DNA of 64,000 nucleotides from Lentinula raphanica (GCA_027919835.1 JANVFP010000016.1:1116001-1180000); one strand, 5' to 3'. Positions 1-12,439 are shown, counted from the stretch's first letter. Program-made: numbers and translations. Notes: generated by a model not told the origin, from the sequence alone.

Positions 1-1304
1 CTGACGAAGAGCAATAGCCCGCTCTCTGCACGAGCTTTCAGATCAGCCATCGCTGTGGGTTTGACGGATCGAACCGGTGGCATGAGCTTCTCGATTTCGG
101 GTTTGAATTTCAGCCAACCGAAGACCTTATTGAGGTATAAAATTCTGAGAGACGAGAATCGTGCAAAAACGGAAACAAGATCATCCTGTATCTTAGGGAG
201 TTAGGCAGAGTGTGGTTACAGATGAGATAACGCACGATATCATACATCCTCTCAGGCTCGCGCCATGGTCCGAGGTTGAAAGTCAGTTTTTCGAGTTTTG
301 GGAAGGAGGAGGCGACGAGCGCGAGTATTTCGATTAGAGAGGTACTAGGAGACGTGGCTTCCAAGGTGAGTCCTATGACATACCACTCCTGCGAGGATTG
401 TCCAACAGCTCTATGAAGACCTATGCTCTTGATGGTGAAAGTTTCGTGGAAGCCTCGTCGTCGAGATTCTTTGATCAAAGGAGACAGGAAAGGAGGTGCA
501 AGGTAATCAAAATCCTTGAGTCCACCGCAAATCCTACCACGAAGCCAGACTTCATTCAAGGCTGGATGGGTCGGCGAAAGCACAGAGAGCCAGGAAAGTG
601 AGTCACGAGTACGATGATTGACAATCCGAATTTCCTTCAAGCCGGGAAAAATCTTGAATTGAAATTGATTGTTGAGCAAATTGTTCTCGGAAAGCTCAAG
701 GCATGTTATGTTCATGCCCCGATCGACGTATTTTTCAAACTCGGGAGAGAGGGCCGTGGTTGAGGATATGCGATCGAGTACCACTTTTGATAGACCATGG
801 TCGCACATGGACTCGCCAGGAAGGTCATTAACCAGAACTGAAGTGACAGTGGGGAGCGCGAGAATTGTTCTGAGGAGGTCTGTTCTGTTCTGACAATCTG
901 GCAGTTCGACAATCTGGAGTTGTTTCAGTTGGGGCAAGATTTGAGATTTGATATGATCTTCTGTGCTTGTTCTGTTATTATCCATAACCAAAACTCTGCG
1001 AAAAAGTTGGTCAAAGAATAGCAGTCTGCATGATGATGGTAGCATACCTTGTAAATCTCGAAAAGTGTGTAAGATAACACTCCAACTGTGATGTATCCTT
1101 GATACGCCGTAATGCGATATCTGCAAAGAGGAGAGGAAGACAGACTCGACGTAGCTGCCAGTTGGCTACAGAGAGTGCAAGTAGTTCAGGTGAAGCACTC
1201 TTGAATGAAGATTTGGAGCGCGAATTTGGGAGTTTAGGCGTGTAGGCGATATACTCGACGATAGAGTGAAGGAGCTCATTGGGAAGCGATGGGTACATCT
1301 GCAT
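1..1304 (-). CDS. F-box/LRR-like protein, 3' end missing
   Basis: Likely substrate adaptor of an SCF ubiquitin ligase. I read three exons, 1048-1304, 236-995 and 185 to beyond the left edge, joined over introns 996-1047 (52 nt) and 186-235 (50 nt, GTGCGT donor); both joins keep frame. The N-terminus reads MYPSLPNELLHSIVEYIAY, the F-box-type start common in basidiomycete F-box families, followed by a long region with leucine-rich segments and no other motif I can name. The third exon ends in an Ala-Arg-Ala-Glu-Ser-Gly-rich stretch and stays open off the window. An upstream in-frame ATG at 1475 would add 57 residues; I chose 1304 because it sits directly before the F-box. Such families are large and fast-evolving in Agaricomycetes, so no orthologue is proposed. 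Confidence 0.72.
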
Positions 1305-1925
1305 GGATGATAGCTGAGGAACGGGCTTTGAGGCGGTAAGTAGGTGTAATGGTGTGCTGGTCAATGTCATGGATAGCCTCGCTAGCCAGTCTGATAGTTC
1401 AACGAAGAGTAAACGCGTTCGTTGAATGACAAGGTCATGGACAGTACATGGACAGTAACAAGTTGAAAGCACCATGTGCCTGGGCGCTTATTGGCACCTC
1501 GCTCGCGGCGGCGCTCAGCCTCCAAGCTTTAGAATCCAAATTTTGGAGAATTAAAATATATAATTTTAAAGCTTCAGCTTCAGTTTTCAAACATTGATTT
1601 ACCTTTGGCATTTGCCTGACTCAGATTTGTCGTAAACTTGCTACATATGGGCCCTTCTTCCCTCAAGAATCGCCGAGCTACACCGTTCGACCCATTTCGA
1701 AGAATTTCCACTCGCGTCTCGGGGTGATGCATGATGACGGAGGTCAGTTTTCCGACAATTTCGGTTATTCTTATCGATTTCCGACTTGCTTTTCATCACT
1801 AAGCACCTCCCCATGGCCATGGGCTCATATTATCGTGACCTATCCCACTGTACTTTAGCCAGTGCAGTATAAAAGTTACATACATCTGCGATGGTTTCTG
1901 ATAACCCCCTACCTGCACCTCTAAA
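1305..1925. other. divergent intergenic region
   Basis: Non-coding by eye between the divergent F-box and dehydrogenase genes. It should hold both promoters. The right side has a TATA box at 1868. An AT-rich stretch (about 1545-1570) reads as tandem AT/TTTAAA-like sequence. No RNA gene or repeat seen. Confidence 0.5.
1868..1874 (+). promoter_or_regulatory. TATA box of the dehydrogenase gene
   Basis: TATAAAA 52 bp upstream of the ATG at 1926, a usual distance for a fungal core promoter with a short leader. Position and sequence only. Confidence 0.5.
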
Positions 1926-2918
1926 ATGGCCATGTCTCTATCCCCTTTCACCCTCACCAAAACCCACCATCATGATACCTACCCCTCCATCTCCCCAACC
2001 AACCCATCCCTCTCTCAATCCGGAAAATCCATCCTCATCACAGGAGGCGGCGCAGGCCTAGGATTCCAAATCGCCCGTTCCTTTGCCAAAGCCGGTGCGT
2101 CCAGAATCATCATCGTCAGCCGCAGGATCGATGTTCTCGATGCTGCCGCAGCCCAATTACAGGAAGAATTTAAACACTCCCGTACCAAACCTGAATTTAT
2201 CCCTTGCCAGGGAGACATCGGGAACGACGCTTCTATCTCTTCTCTCTGGGACTTTCTCAACTCCCAAAACATCTTTGTCCATGTCCTAGTCCTCAACGCT
2301 GCGCGTCTGGCTCGTTTCGAAGCTGATACGCTCAGGATGGACAAACAAGAGCTTATGGACCTTTTTGATGCCGAAGTCGGGGGAAATTTTCATATGACGG
2401 TCAAGTTTGTGAACCAGCCATTGCGTCCTGTATGCCAGCAACTCAACTTGATATATGTATCCACCATTATTGTCCATATGATTCCTGCCCCGAATCAGAC
2501 CCCGTATGCTACTACCAAAGCAGCATTCACCTCACTCTTAGGAAGGATCGCTGATGAACATCCTGTTGAGGATATCCAGATCATCTCCTATCACCCAGGC
2601 GCGGTCTACACAGAGGGCGTAGCGAAAGTGGTTCAAGAGAAAAGCAGTGTGAGGTGGGATGAAAGTGGGTGTTACTAACCAAAGTTGTGATCTCGCTCTG
2701 TATAATTACTGACAATGACAACAATATATGTAGTCGCACTCCCAGCAGATTTCGCTGTTTGGGCAGCATCTCCGGAAGCATCGTGGTTGCATGGCAAGTT
2801 TGTTTGGGCACATTGGGATGTGGATGAGCTCAAGGCTGATGAGCATATCGTCAAGCGATTGGAAGCAGAACAAGGGTTCTTGAGAGTCGCGGTTCAAGGT
2901 CTCGGCGGCAGTGGATAG
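1926..2918 (+). CDS. short-chain dehydrogenase/reductase (SDR)
   Basis: NAD(P)-dependent oxidoreductase of the classical SDR fold, substrate unknown. Two exons, 1926-2664 and 2734-2918 (69-nt intron, GTGGGT...TAG), about 307 residues. Visible motifs in order: dinucleotide-binding ITGGGAGLG near residue 37 (TGxxxGxG), LVLNAA in place of NNAG near residue 120, a serine in YVST near residue 180, and the catalytic YATTK near residue 198. The C-terminal exon carries a WASPEA-like segment often seen in fungal SDRs of secondary or lipid metabolism. There is no signal peptide, so it is probably cytosolic. It has no pathway partner nearby; neighbours are unrelated, so it does not look like part of a biosynthetic cluster. 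Confidence 0.85.
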
Positions 2919-3573
2919 ATAGGATGTAGCCCTCAATGAAGCTCAATGTTCCATGTAGAGAATGCACTCTTCTTATCCCTGCATGATCATGTTCCTGTGC
3001 AATGTGATATGTAGCTCCAAAGTTCTGCGTAGACATGATACACTCAGCTTCTAATCGCGGTATGGTCAATGGTCGTGGTCCTCTTGACATACCATACATA
3101 TATGGCTTTAAAACTCTACAGCAGTGCACTCCTGCTTTGAAAAATATCTCAGTTGTGACTGGTAGGTACTACCCTCCTGCTGGTTGCGATATTTAAAGAA
3201 GGACTGATACACACACTGGCCTGGAAGATAGAAAAGCCCAATTCCCTTTCGAAGATGACCCATGTCATTCGATATACGTCGAGAAGGCGTTGTCAAGCTA
3301 TGCCCTATACACTCAGAATGAAGGAAATTCAAGTGCGGAGCTATACGATCTTCCCATCGAACTCGTCAATCGTACCTTCTATGCTCGAGCTTCAGTGAAG
3401 ACCACATCTTTCTTTGATTTTAAGCCGGTGTAGAACATACATCTACATAGCTTTCAACCAGACATCTACAACCTACTATTACTGGGTAGAATATCAGATA
3501 AGGTGAGTAGGAGTTGAGACACGCGAAGATGTAACCCACATACTCGAGTCAGTTTGAACAGAGTTTTTTTTAA
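2919..3573. other. convergent intergenic region with a short orphan reading frame
   Basis: Lies between the convergent dehydrogenase and THO3 genes and should hold both 3' ends. On the plus strand, one frame is open from about 3195 to the stop at 3434 with a protein-like composition, but it has no ATG and I see no convincing upstream exon. It may be a gene fragment. Otherwise nothing recognised. Confidence 0.4.
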
Positions 3574-5066
3574 CTATTCCACCAATCCGAACAAGCTAAC
3601 AACAGCCACAGGTGGAGGACCTCCCTCGCGAGCCTTTGTTTGACCACAGTAGGCGAATAGATGTTTAGAAGGATGCCAGCTGACTGTCGACGCTGCTACT
3701 AAGGATGGGACACGGTGCAGAGGCATACCAGTCTCTGTGGCACACTAGCAACGAAGTACTTAGGGAAATTAAGAATGAATGGAAGAAACTTCTGCTCACG
3801 ATGTCAATGTAGGTCCCACCACTGGCAAGAGCGATATATTCTCCGTCAAAGGAGAAACTCAAGGCGTGTATAGAGTGACTACAGACAACGCTTACATCAG
3901 TTCGAGTATGCGGCCAACAATAATTAACACCTACTCGCACGAAGTGATCGTGCGTACACAGATCCAGTCTTGCAAGTCGAAGAGGTTGACGATAGAATCG
4001 TTTCCGCCAGTGGCGAGATACCTTTTGAAGGTGACCGGTTTTTGTTATCAGACATCTCTAGAGGGAATCCTATAGTACTGACCGGCCTCGAGGATCCAGT
4101 GCGACAGCTGAACATCCTCCCACATGAGCTGCTGAGAAATCCCTGACTTCGAAGCTAGGAAAATCTAACACTCGGAAGCCGTTCTCTGAGAAATGGGTTA
4201 GGACTAGGCCTGTTCCTGTATGGTTGAATATGGCGGTCGTGCCAGTGACCTGGAGTCCATTACGCGTCAAATGGGACGCGTAGGTTAAGAGAAGGACATA
4301 CCGGATCCTTATCAGACAACCGCCATTGTTCCTTGGTCTCTTCTCCTACTTTACCAAGTGCGAGTGTGTACATCTGGTGCTGGGTTGAAGCCCAGATTAT
4401 CCATCGACCGTCTGGGGAATAGTTGGTGTATGTAGGCGCAGCCTTTAGCGAGAGTTGCTGTACGTGTCTGCTTTCTGATGAGAGACAGTATTCAACGTGG
4501 AATCATGGTAATATGATATCAAACACACGTCTTGCATCCCAGAAGACAATCCTACGATCCCTCTGACTCGAAGTACAGAACAGTTCGGGATGGGTTGGGT
4601 TCCATGAGACGTAATCAACGTCGTCGCTGTGCCCACCAGTGAAAGACGTTGCGGATCGAGTTTCCATCTGCAAGCATACACAGATTGGACTATGTTCACG
4701 AACTCATCACGCGCAGTGATACACTCACACTCTTTTCCGGTGTCCAAACTCGAGTAATCTTGTCTATGCCCACGGCAGCTAGCTTCTTGCCGTCACAGTT
4801 CCAGGCGACATGGTTCATCGCCTGCGTGCTCGTTATCCGATAGTCTCTGGGCTTGAAGGCGGAAAAAGTTGGAGGCTACAGACAAGAACCAGAGATATGT
4901 CGAAAGGGGGTCCCGTCAATCAAGACTGCCGAGGTTTTGAGTGTGGTTTCAATCGTACATGTACGCCTCTGGCAGCAAAAGTAGTATGTGGAGGCGGAGA
5001 TGGTGGTTTTTGAGGAGGTGGGATCTCCTCAGTATCATCCTTTCCACCATTTGGTTGAATAGACAT
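3574..5066 (-). CDS. THO3: THO complex subunit 3 (WD40 repeat protein)
   Basis: Subunit of the THO/TREX complex, which couples transcription to mRNA export in the nucleus. The gene has about seven exons with short introns; the start MSIQPNG (5064-5066) and stop (3574-3576) are clear, total about 430 residues. WD40 blades are visible in order: an N-terminal blade with AWNCDGKKLAAVG then RVWTPEK, one with HSDDVDYVSWNP then IVFWDAR, one with YSPDGRWIIWAS, one with TAIFNHTGTGLVLTH and FRVLDFPSFE, one with YLATGGNDSIVNLFDLQDW, and one with ALSFSFDGEYIALASGGTYIDI, ending near SLFGLVE. The order and wording of these blades match THOC3/TEX1 rather than a generic WD40 protein. The region upstream is pyrimidine-rich on the coding strand, as in many fungal promoters of constitutive genes. 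Confidence 0.88.
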
Positions 5067-5542
5067 CAGTCGAAAGAGCAAGATGAGAATCGTGTGAACA
5101 ATTGATACCGGACTTTCACCATTTTCTTTCGGGCTTGTCGAAGAGATTTTGTCATTTTCAGCGACATATACGAAACAGTGTACGTAGGAATGGAAAGCAT
5201 ACGAGATAAAAGCATAGAGTTATTTATGTACTTGGAGTTCATCGAGAGCAACCGAAAGCAGCGATAGCTAAAGCATGTACGTAGAGAGCGAGTAAAGACA
5301 GTATAGTACACATATGTCGAACCCTGTTCGAGGAAACGAGCATTTGCATCACACAGCAGAGTAGAGCAGAATAACGACGATAGCAAAACAAAAAATTCGA
5401 GAGCGAAGAATGGAGAGCAAAAGATTCGAGAGCGGATAACAGAAAGCAATATGAAATGTTCAATTTCGAGAGCAAATAAAGAGCAAAAAGGTTTTCAGAA
5501 CATAACCCACAGCATATTTGTTGGGTATCATCCGACTTAGTT
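5067..5542. other. THO3 promoter and 3' flank of the membrane-protein gene
   Basis: On the THO3 coding strand this stretch is strongly pyrimidine-rich. Near 5395-5480 the plus strand repeats GAGAGCAAA- and TTCGAGAGC-like words several times. This is probably the CT-rich core promoter of THO3. No reading frame here looks real. Confidence 0.45.
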
Positions 5543-8500
5543 TCAATCGCGGAAAGTGTACGCATAAACCTGATGCTCAGTCGTCGACGGAGGTCTGACA
5601 ACCACGTCAGGTAACAACTCGTCCTGTCTCAAGATGGCTCGCATCTTGTTGGTATCCGATCGAGCAAGATTCAACGGCTTCAGATTATGCTTGTTCAATC
5701 TAGAACGAGGCATATCCGGGCTAGCATTTTCATCCGATGGTCTGGCCTTGGCTTTCTTCGAGAGAGCAGCACCCTCTTTCTTAGCAAGAGCAAGAGGTCG
5801 AATTCCCTTGGAAGCTGGGACACCCGGTCCAGCAACAGTATTTACATCGCGCTCCTGGAGCAGCGACAGAGGTCGCAGACCTCCTCGCGGGGAATCCGCT
5901 TTAGAGGCGTTTTCTGCAGACGGAGCAGCTTTAGATGCCTTGCGCTGGAGTTTGCTGGATTTCGGCATGAGGGGTCGTACCGCTCGGGAAGACCATTGGG
6001 CGAGAGAAGACATGGCAGACGTAGACGATGTCGAGGAGTCATTAGGAGGCGTAACGGTAGCGTTTTCGTCAGATTTGATATATACAATGCTGGAGCGACG
6101 GTTTGAGTTTGAAGAGGAGCGTTTCTGGTTGATCGAGTTCCTGTTGGATGCGGTCGAGGTTCTGTAATGATTGGACGAAGGCAATGGCGGGACTACATCT
6201 TCTGAGACCCGTTTGTGAGCAGCGTTGTTATGAGGGGTGCTCTCAGCATGAGGTCCCGCTTCTAGTCCGTTGACAAAGTCTTCAAAGAGAGTGACAGTGG
6301 AAGCAGCAGAGGGAGGAATGTTGTTGACCATTGATGCTATAGACGATCGAGCCGTGTCAACGCCGTGAGGAACTTCTGCACGTAATCCTAGGGAACGAGT
6401 AGACATAGCCCGACCAAGAGGAGCGCCTCGATTGATGGTTTGTTGAACTATTTCTTCAGGCGAAGCGCGCAAGTTAGACAAGTCGTTGGGGATAGAATCT
6501 GCTCCGAATACAGTGTTCCTACGGAATTCCACGTTGCTGGGAAGGGCAGTATACTGGCTGAAGCGGTTCTCGATTGCACGACCAAGCTCATTACTCCAGA
6601 AGCTTAATGACTGCACACCGTCCTTTCCGAGACCAAGACTGTGACGCCTAGTTAGTATACTACATTGGAACATCAGAACTGTTATCCATACCTAGGCAAA
6701 CTGAAGTGATTGCGTTTATGAGCTGAAGTCTTGCGGCCACGAGTCTCCTTGACCTTCGAAGCTCCTGCACGGGTTCTCGCAGGAGTCGAATGCATTTCCG
6801 GCGAAGAGAAGTCTTCTCCGAATTCATTCAAAGCCTTCAAAAGACGAGCGGTCCTTCCTTCTCCCCTAGTCCTACTCGTGCTTCGACTCCTACTCCTCTC
6901 ACGGCTAACTTCCAATTCAGCCTGAGCGCGTTTTCTCCACGTAGCCGGAGGGGAGTCTTTAATTTTCATATCGTCGCCAACTTTCAGTCCTGGAACGAGC
7001 AGAGGCAGAACACCAGCGGTGAGCGCATCAATCTCGTTCATGTCATCGACAGGACCGAAGGAATACTTTCCGGCAGAGATAGAGGAGTAACTCTTTTGTG
7101 CTTGGCAAGACGAGCAGCTCGGACATTGGGTGGCGTAGGAGGAAGAGGGAAGGCGGGTGGAGGACTGGGACTAGCGTTGAACGAAGCAGAAGTGGGTGTT
7201 TCGGGACCATTGGCAGAGGTAACTGAGCGGGTGCGAAGATGTTGTGAAGCGCGGTTTTTGCCAGCTGTAGGTACATCAACTGCACTGGTGCTAGCAACGG
7301 GACCATCGAGGAACAGATGGGCACCAGCCGAAGGGTCTTTTTCAGGGGAGCCATTGACATGAATCGTTTGTGCCAACGCAGAGTAATGCTTTTGAGCGAT
7401 CATAATCTTCGAGGCAAAAGCAATTGAATCATCAGCACCGGAGAAATAGGAGCTAGCCTTCGAGTCCTTTCTGATGCGACCAAACTGAGCACTGGTCTCC
7501 GAGTAAGAGCGACTGTGAAGGTTGACGGGCATGGAAGAATCTCCATCCTGAATCGGAAGCGGAGGTGTGGCGGGCTCGTTATCGTCGTCCTCGAGTGGCA
7601 GGACCGATAGTTTGGGCATTGGGGACATCATACCGAGTGCACGGCTGACTTTTCCTTTGCCGTCAGCAGCATCACCGTTTGAGAGCCAGACGTCTCCGCT
7701 GCGGCGACCCTCGACGACGGTTATGCTAGCGCTGCGTTTATACTCCCGAGACCATTTGACGGTATCAGAGGTAGGAGAAGCCCCACGAAGAAGATTGGTG
7801 GGCAAGTCATTAGGAGCATCGAATAGTCCTGAGGGGATTGGGATAGGAGCCCGGAAGAGAATGTTAAGAGCCAGGATAGGGGAAGACATCGTTACAGACA
7901 GGGTGAGCAGGATTGAAGTTGCCAAAGATGCGGGAATGTTCTGCGAAAGAGTTATGAGATAAGGTAAAGAAAGCCCCTGCAATATATGTGTGTCAGCAGA
8001 TGATCTTACAACGATGATGAACTATCCTTACCATAGGAATCCAGATGAGAATCAACCAACCTAAAGAGCGATAGATAGAAACGTCCAAAGTTGTACTAGA
8101 CGAAGGCGTGGACCCGGCTTCCTTCTCAGAATCTTTATACCCATATCCACCTAAGACCTGCGCACTCGACAAAGCGGGTGTGGCCGGTCTGGAACTGACT
8201 GGTGCGGTCGTAGAGGGGAGCAACGTCGTCTGCAGGTTTGGAGAGCTAGCATTATGCATATTCTCAGCATGTGTAGTAGGAAAAGACCATGCAGAGAGCG
8301 TTGTGTGTGATCCATTTGACGACGACAGCCACGAGTTTTGGGATCCAAGGAATCGTTCACGGGGGTGTTGAGGTAACGGAGAAGGAATGCGCCTGAAAGG
8401 ATCGGGTTCAGAAAGGCTTTCGGAGGTAGGCGACAAGGGACCGTACGGAGAAGGCAGAGGAGGGACCGGAGGAATCGTGTTGACTTGCGACGTAGAAGTA

Positions 8501-9460
8501 CCGAACCAGTATGAAGATTTAGCAGGAATGGATGGATGCAACGCAGTCTGTGCTCGTCCGCTGTGACGGGTGGTGGTCACAGTACGATGAGTGGAAAATG
8601 ACCAAGCAGAGACGGAATCTCGTCTGGAACTGGCGTTGGAGGTGATCCAAGAGGCACCGTCCCGAAGGGCATCTATTTCTTCCGTAGCAAAGGAAGGGCG
8701 AGGCTTCTCCTCTACTTGTCTCATGGGAGACCAATGGTCCACACCGTCATCCATAGATGATGAAAGGTTCCTTCGAATGACGAAAAGGGTAACCGCTAAA
8801 CCGATGAAAGCGATACTGCTCAAGATCGCCAGAATTGACGAATAAGCAGCCAATCCGATTAAAAGACTGTTCAAGCCAGCAGCGGAAAGAATCCCTGCCA
8901 CGGCAGTCGAGGTGAGTATGAGAACCGACGATGGACCCCACAGCATCCAGTGTTTCTGTCCAAAAGACACAGAACGACCCAGACGGATGTGCAACAGTGT
9001 CAACCCAGCGACCACAAAGAGACACGTCTGCCTGACTGTCAACATGAACCAGAGTCGGACTGAAGGAAGAGCCTCTTGGCCAATTGCGTATCCAGTGGGT
9101 CCTCCCATGTATTCACTGATAGCCTCCCAGACGAAGATGCAGAGTGCTAGGATGTCAAGTGATGCGAGCCAGACATGACTGGGAACAAAACATGAGCAAG
9201 ATGGAACTCATTGGCGGAGTATCACTCACCTCTGATCTGCTGCTGAAAGAGACCTAAAGTTTGGAAGACCGAATTCAGACTGGAGGAAGAATGAGAAGGT
9301 TAGTTTGCAATGCGGCTGGAAACGAATGGAAACGCACAGGAGCAACCCTACGGCTCAAGGGGTGAGGAGGCAAGATAGGTATTACAATTCGAAGAACAAC
9401 GAAAGCAGAGCACAAGAACGAAAAGAAAGCAAGAGCAAGAGCAGGGATGAGAGGAAACAT
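5543..9460 (-). CDS. seven-helix membrane protein with long cytoplasmic-type loop and tail
   Basis: Unknown function. Six exons: 9338-9460, 9230-9279, 8032-9178, 7067-7976, 6692-6989, 5543-6647; together 1210 residues in one frame. Hydrophobic helices: the N-terminus (MFPLIPALALAFF...), then VWLASLDILALCIFVW, LWFMLTVRQTCLFVVAGL, LWGPSSVLILTSTAVAGIL, SSILAILSSIAFIGLAV, and after about 230 polar residues LGWLILIWIP...YLITL and LATSILLTLSVTMSS. That makes seven, with the long Ser/Pro-rich loop between helices five and six, followed by a roughly 650-residue disordered tail with RSRSRSTSR-type motifs. The topology resembles a GPCR with a large third intracellular loop, but I see no DRY or NPxxY motif, so receptor function is only a possibility. 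The 77-nt intron 6990-7066 joins two open frames with canonical sites and a CTCAC branch point. Confidence 0.75.
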
Positions 9461-10223
9461 TTTTTCAGAAGAAGATTATCGTGTGTTCGTCGATTTGTTC
9501 TGAAGAGAGCGTTGGTGCGTCGTGCGTTAAGGGCGTAAGGCCTGTGTAGACTGAAGCCTGTAGGGCTGAAGGTACACTGAGAGAGCCGTGGGCTTTGAGG
9601 GAGAAGAAAGTTCGTAACGAAGAGGCAGACGTTATTTGTTTGTTCCAAGTTGAAATTTTGGATCAAAACACGGACCCTTATGGATCCACAACTCAACATG
9701 TCACGTGAGCGTTCTCCGCTTCCGACATATGAGCAATTCAGCAGCTCTTCCCTCGACTACTATCATCATCCTCACCTAATGCTGACTTCCCTCCACCCGG
9801 GACTCTAACTCGGTCGTCGATTACTGATTCTGCACTTACAACAGGTGTAAATAACTCAACCTCGAATCATGGATGAATCGAAGCAAAAAAGTTTTATACC
9901 AACTGCGATAAGCTTGATACTGGCTGAATTGAACGATTTGTATTCAATGGTTTGGAACGCGCGATTTCCTTTCGCCCACGCCCACCGAGGACCGATAACA
10001 AGGCAGTGTCTTCGACCCTTCTGTTCTTAGTTCCAAAACAGCCTCAGGACTCTTATCTTTACTCTCGACCACTCACACAACCAGCTTGCTCACACATCTT
10101 TGAAAGAAAGACGTCCACTGGTAATTGTTTCCGGCACTCCTCATATTGAACACGCTGACCATTGCAATAGGCTGGACATACTTGTTTATCTCTTGCAGTC
10201 GCTGTTGCCTTAGTTGTCGAATC
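9461..10223. other. divergent intergenic region
   Basis: Between the divergent membrane-protein gene and the secreted-protein gene. The left third is pyrimidine-rich on the minus strand, consistent with the leader and promoter of the membrane-protein gene. Nothing else recognised. Confidence 0.45.
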
Positions 10224-11590
10224 ATGTTGTTACCTTCTATTTCGCCTTTGTTCTCTGCCCTCGGCACATTCCCCTTCCTTTCGCTTGCTATGTGCTTGCT
10301 CGGCAGTGCTGTCATTGCCCGGCCGGTCTACCAAGACACGCCTGGTACAATGGCTCTCCAGGCTATCAATGCCGAAAGCTTTCAGCTCGGTAATGGCACA
10401 ACGGCTCTTCCTGAGAATTCTGGAAAATTTTGCCTCGGTAAGCAGCTTTAACAGGCCAGCTTTTGAGTAGTGCTGATTAATCGGACTGTAGAAGTTGCTC
10501 TACAACAGTACAGCGTCAGCAAGGAAGCCAAACAGCTCTTCCGCAAGACCGAAACACTTGTCTCCCTCCGCGAGGAAGCCAGAAAAAGTGTCAACCTCCG
10601 CGCCGGAAGTCGACGAATCAATCGGAATCCCATGCGGATATCCAAATATTGGGAGAAAAGGGAGACAAAATTTGGTCACTTTTACTTCGAGGATGAAAAG
10701 CAAGCACAAGAGGCTTTTGTTAGAGCCCATAGAAATGCAACAGAATCGCAAATTCTGCCGGTTCCGGGCGACGACGGAAACTGGAAATTCACGAACGACG
10801 TTATCCTTTATCTGATCGATAATTACAACGCCGTTGCGACGAACACAGCGAATAACTGGGTCAAAATCAGGCCGTACTTAAATGTAACTGTTGATCAATC
10901 GAATGGTAGGAGATGTTTTTACTAGTCATGATTACTTGCCTATTTACTGTCTGGGAATCAGAGCTCGCGTTCATCTTTTATCGCTCCGATGCAAAAGATC
11001 CTCGACCGAACGGAAAACTATCTGTGAGGATAGGCTACGAATGGTTGATTTCCCCGAAACGTACTGCGGAAGAAACCATCGATTTTAAGAATGCCACCTT
11101 CGTTCCCATTGGGCGCATCAAGGAAGGCGTCAAAATCGATTTCGATGCTCTGCGCGAACACGCTGCGAAACATAACGAGCTTCTTGGTGACAAACCAGGA
11201 ATGAAATCAAAGTGGCTTTCGGAATTCAAGGAGAAGAAGAGAGAAATAGAGGAGTTTCAGGGGTTGTCAATGACGAAGGCCAGGGCAGGCTACTTTGATG
11301 AATGGGTGTTCGAAGATGGCATCGTGGATGGCCTTTTGAAACAGAATGCCATAGACATGTCTCTGGGGTCGAAGTGGATAGAGGAACGAGATCACCATTT
11401 GGCCCATTACCTCGCAATCGTTTACAGTTGGCACTGTCGTAACAAACGGAATTCGGAAAAACGAAGACAGAAGAATGCGGTTAAACCCCCGAACAAGGCA
11501 CAGCGCATCGACAAACGCGCGATAGAACCTCAGCCGAGCTCATCCACCTCTATCGAAACCAAATCGACTTGTTGGGATGATCATGAGTGA
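10224..11590 (+). CDS. orphan secreted protein, copy A of an inverted paralogue pair
   Basis: I do not recognise a domain. Three exons, 10224-10437, 10492-10905 and 10962-11590, give 418 residues. Residues 1-31 form a signal peptide (MLLPSISPLFSAL..., hydrophobic core, then IARPV), so the product probably enters the secretory pathway; several N-x-S/T sites follow. The middle has alternating charged and aromatic residues (VPGDDGNWKF, VILYLIDNYNAV) and the C-terminal third is lysine/glutamate-rich (LLKQNAIDMSLGSKWIEERD), ending in a basic tail. An open frame extends upstream to 10125, but the ATG at 10224 is preferred because it aligns with the start of the paralogue at 20321 and puts the signal peptide at the N-terminus. 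The paralogue has identical lengths for exons 1 and 3. Confidence 0.82.
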
Positions 11591-12163
11591 TGAAGTACGG
11601 TTGAGGTCAGCCCAAGGTGACCATTGGTCGAACATGGTCATATTGTCCAGGTTCAGTTGCTTGTCCTGTCTCTCCAATGCCAAATACTGATTTCTTCATC
11701 TAGTATGACTGTATTGCTTCCATCCCTTCCTGCAACACCGTACTGGGTTGTTTGTATTGACAAGTTTTCCTTCGATGGCCATCCTGCTCCATCTGTATCA
11801 TATGCATAGTTAGTTGTAATATTTATGTCTGCTGTCCTTCTACGTTGCCTATCAGGTCGAACCCGTCCACTGTTGGTCTCCTAGACTGTCACCATGACCG
11901 CTGCGTTTTCTTCGAAATACTATACAGAGCTAGGCGCCAAACACTTGAAGTTTCAAGACGGTTGTTTTCTTTGCACTGCCACTGGTCCTTCCGGTTTCTT
12001 TTCACGATTCGCCTTCCAGCGTCCTCCAGCTCTGGATTCTAGAAAAACTCATCCCATTGTCTTATTTTCATACACCTTCTCGAGAATCGGTCATGATGCA
12101 TGCGCGCCATGCTCATGCTTGGGACCGGGGCAAGACTGGGGCAGAGAGGTGACTGCACTTCCG

Positions 12164-12190
12164 ACTTCAAGCTTCAAGCTTCAAGTTCAA
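12164..12190 (+). repeat. short tandem repeat (CTTCAAG)
   Basis: Three head-to-tail copies of the 7-bp word CTTCAAG, giving overlapping AAGCTT palindromes, about 250 bp upstream of the HAD phosphatase ATG. Could be a heptamer regulatory repeat or simple slippage. Confidence 0.6.
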
Positions 12191-12348
12191 TGGCATTCTA
12201 TGAACTTAGCCAAATCAATAGTTTCCGCTCAACGAGCTCGACAGAGTTGCGAGCCAGTGACGTACCCGAGTCGATGGCGATATGCTCGCCGTCACGATAG
12301 CTCGCTGAGTTTCACTCAGACAATCTCAGTCTCAGTTTTCCTTCGTGG

Positions 12349-12355
12349 TATAAAT
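12349..12355 (+). promoter_or_regulatory. TATA box of the HAD phosphatase gene
   Basis: TATAAAT 85 bp upstream of the ATG at 12440; the region between is CA-rich like a 5' leader. Confidence 0.5.
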
Positions 12356-12439
12356 TTCTGCTCTGACATGCTCTGAGAGCAAAACACCCATACATCACTA
12401 CCCACATCGCTACTACACCAACTTACACCATCGCTCAAC

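Larger units (their letters stand above)
11591..12439. other. intergenic region upstream of the HAD gene
   Basis: No convincing reading frame. Contains a three-copy CTTCAAG repeat at about 12164-12190 and a TATA box at 12349. The remainder is the 3' flank of the secreted-protein gene and the HAD promoter. Confidence 0.45.

Noticed and set aside
7040..7110. Apparent frameshift in the seven-helix protein gene
   Set aside because: Two open frames overlap here, but a 77-nt intron (6990-7066) with GTATTC donor, CTCAC branch-like site and TTCCAG acceptor joins them in frame.
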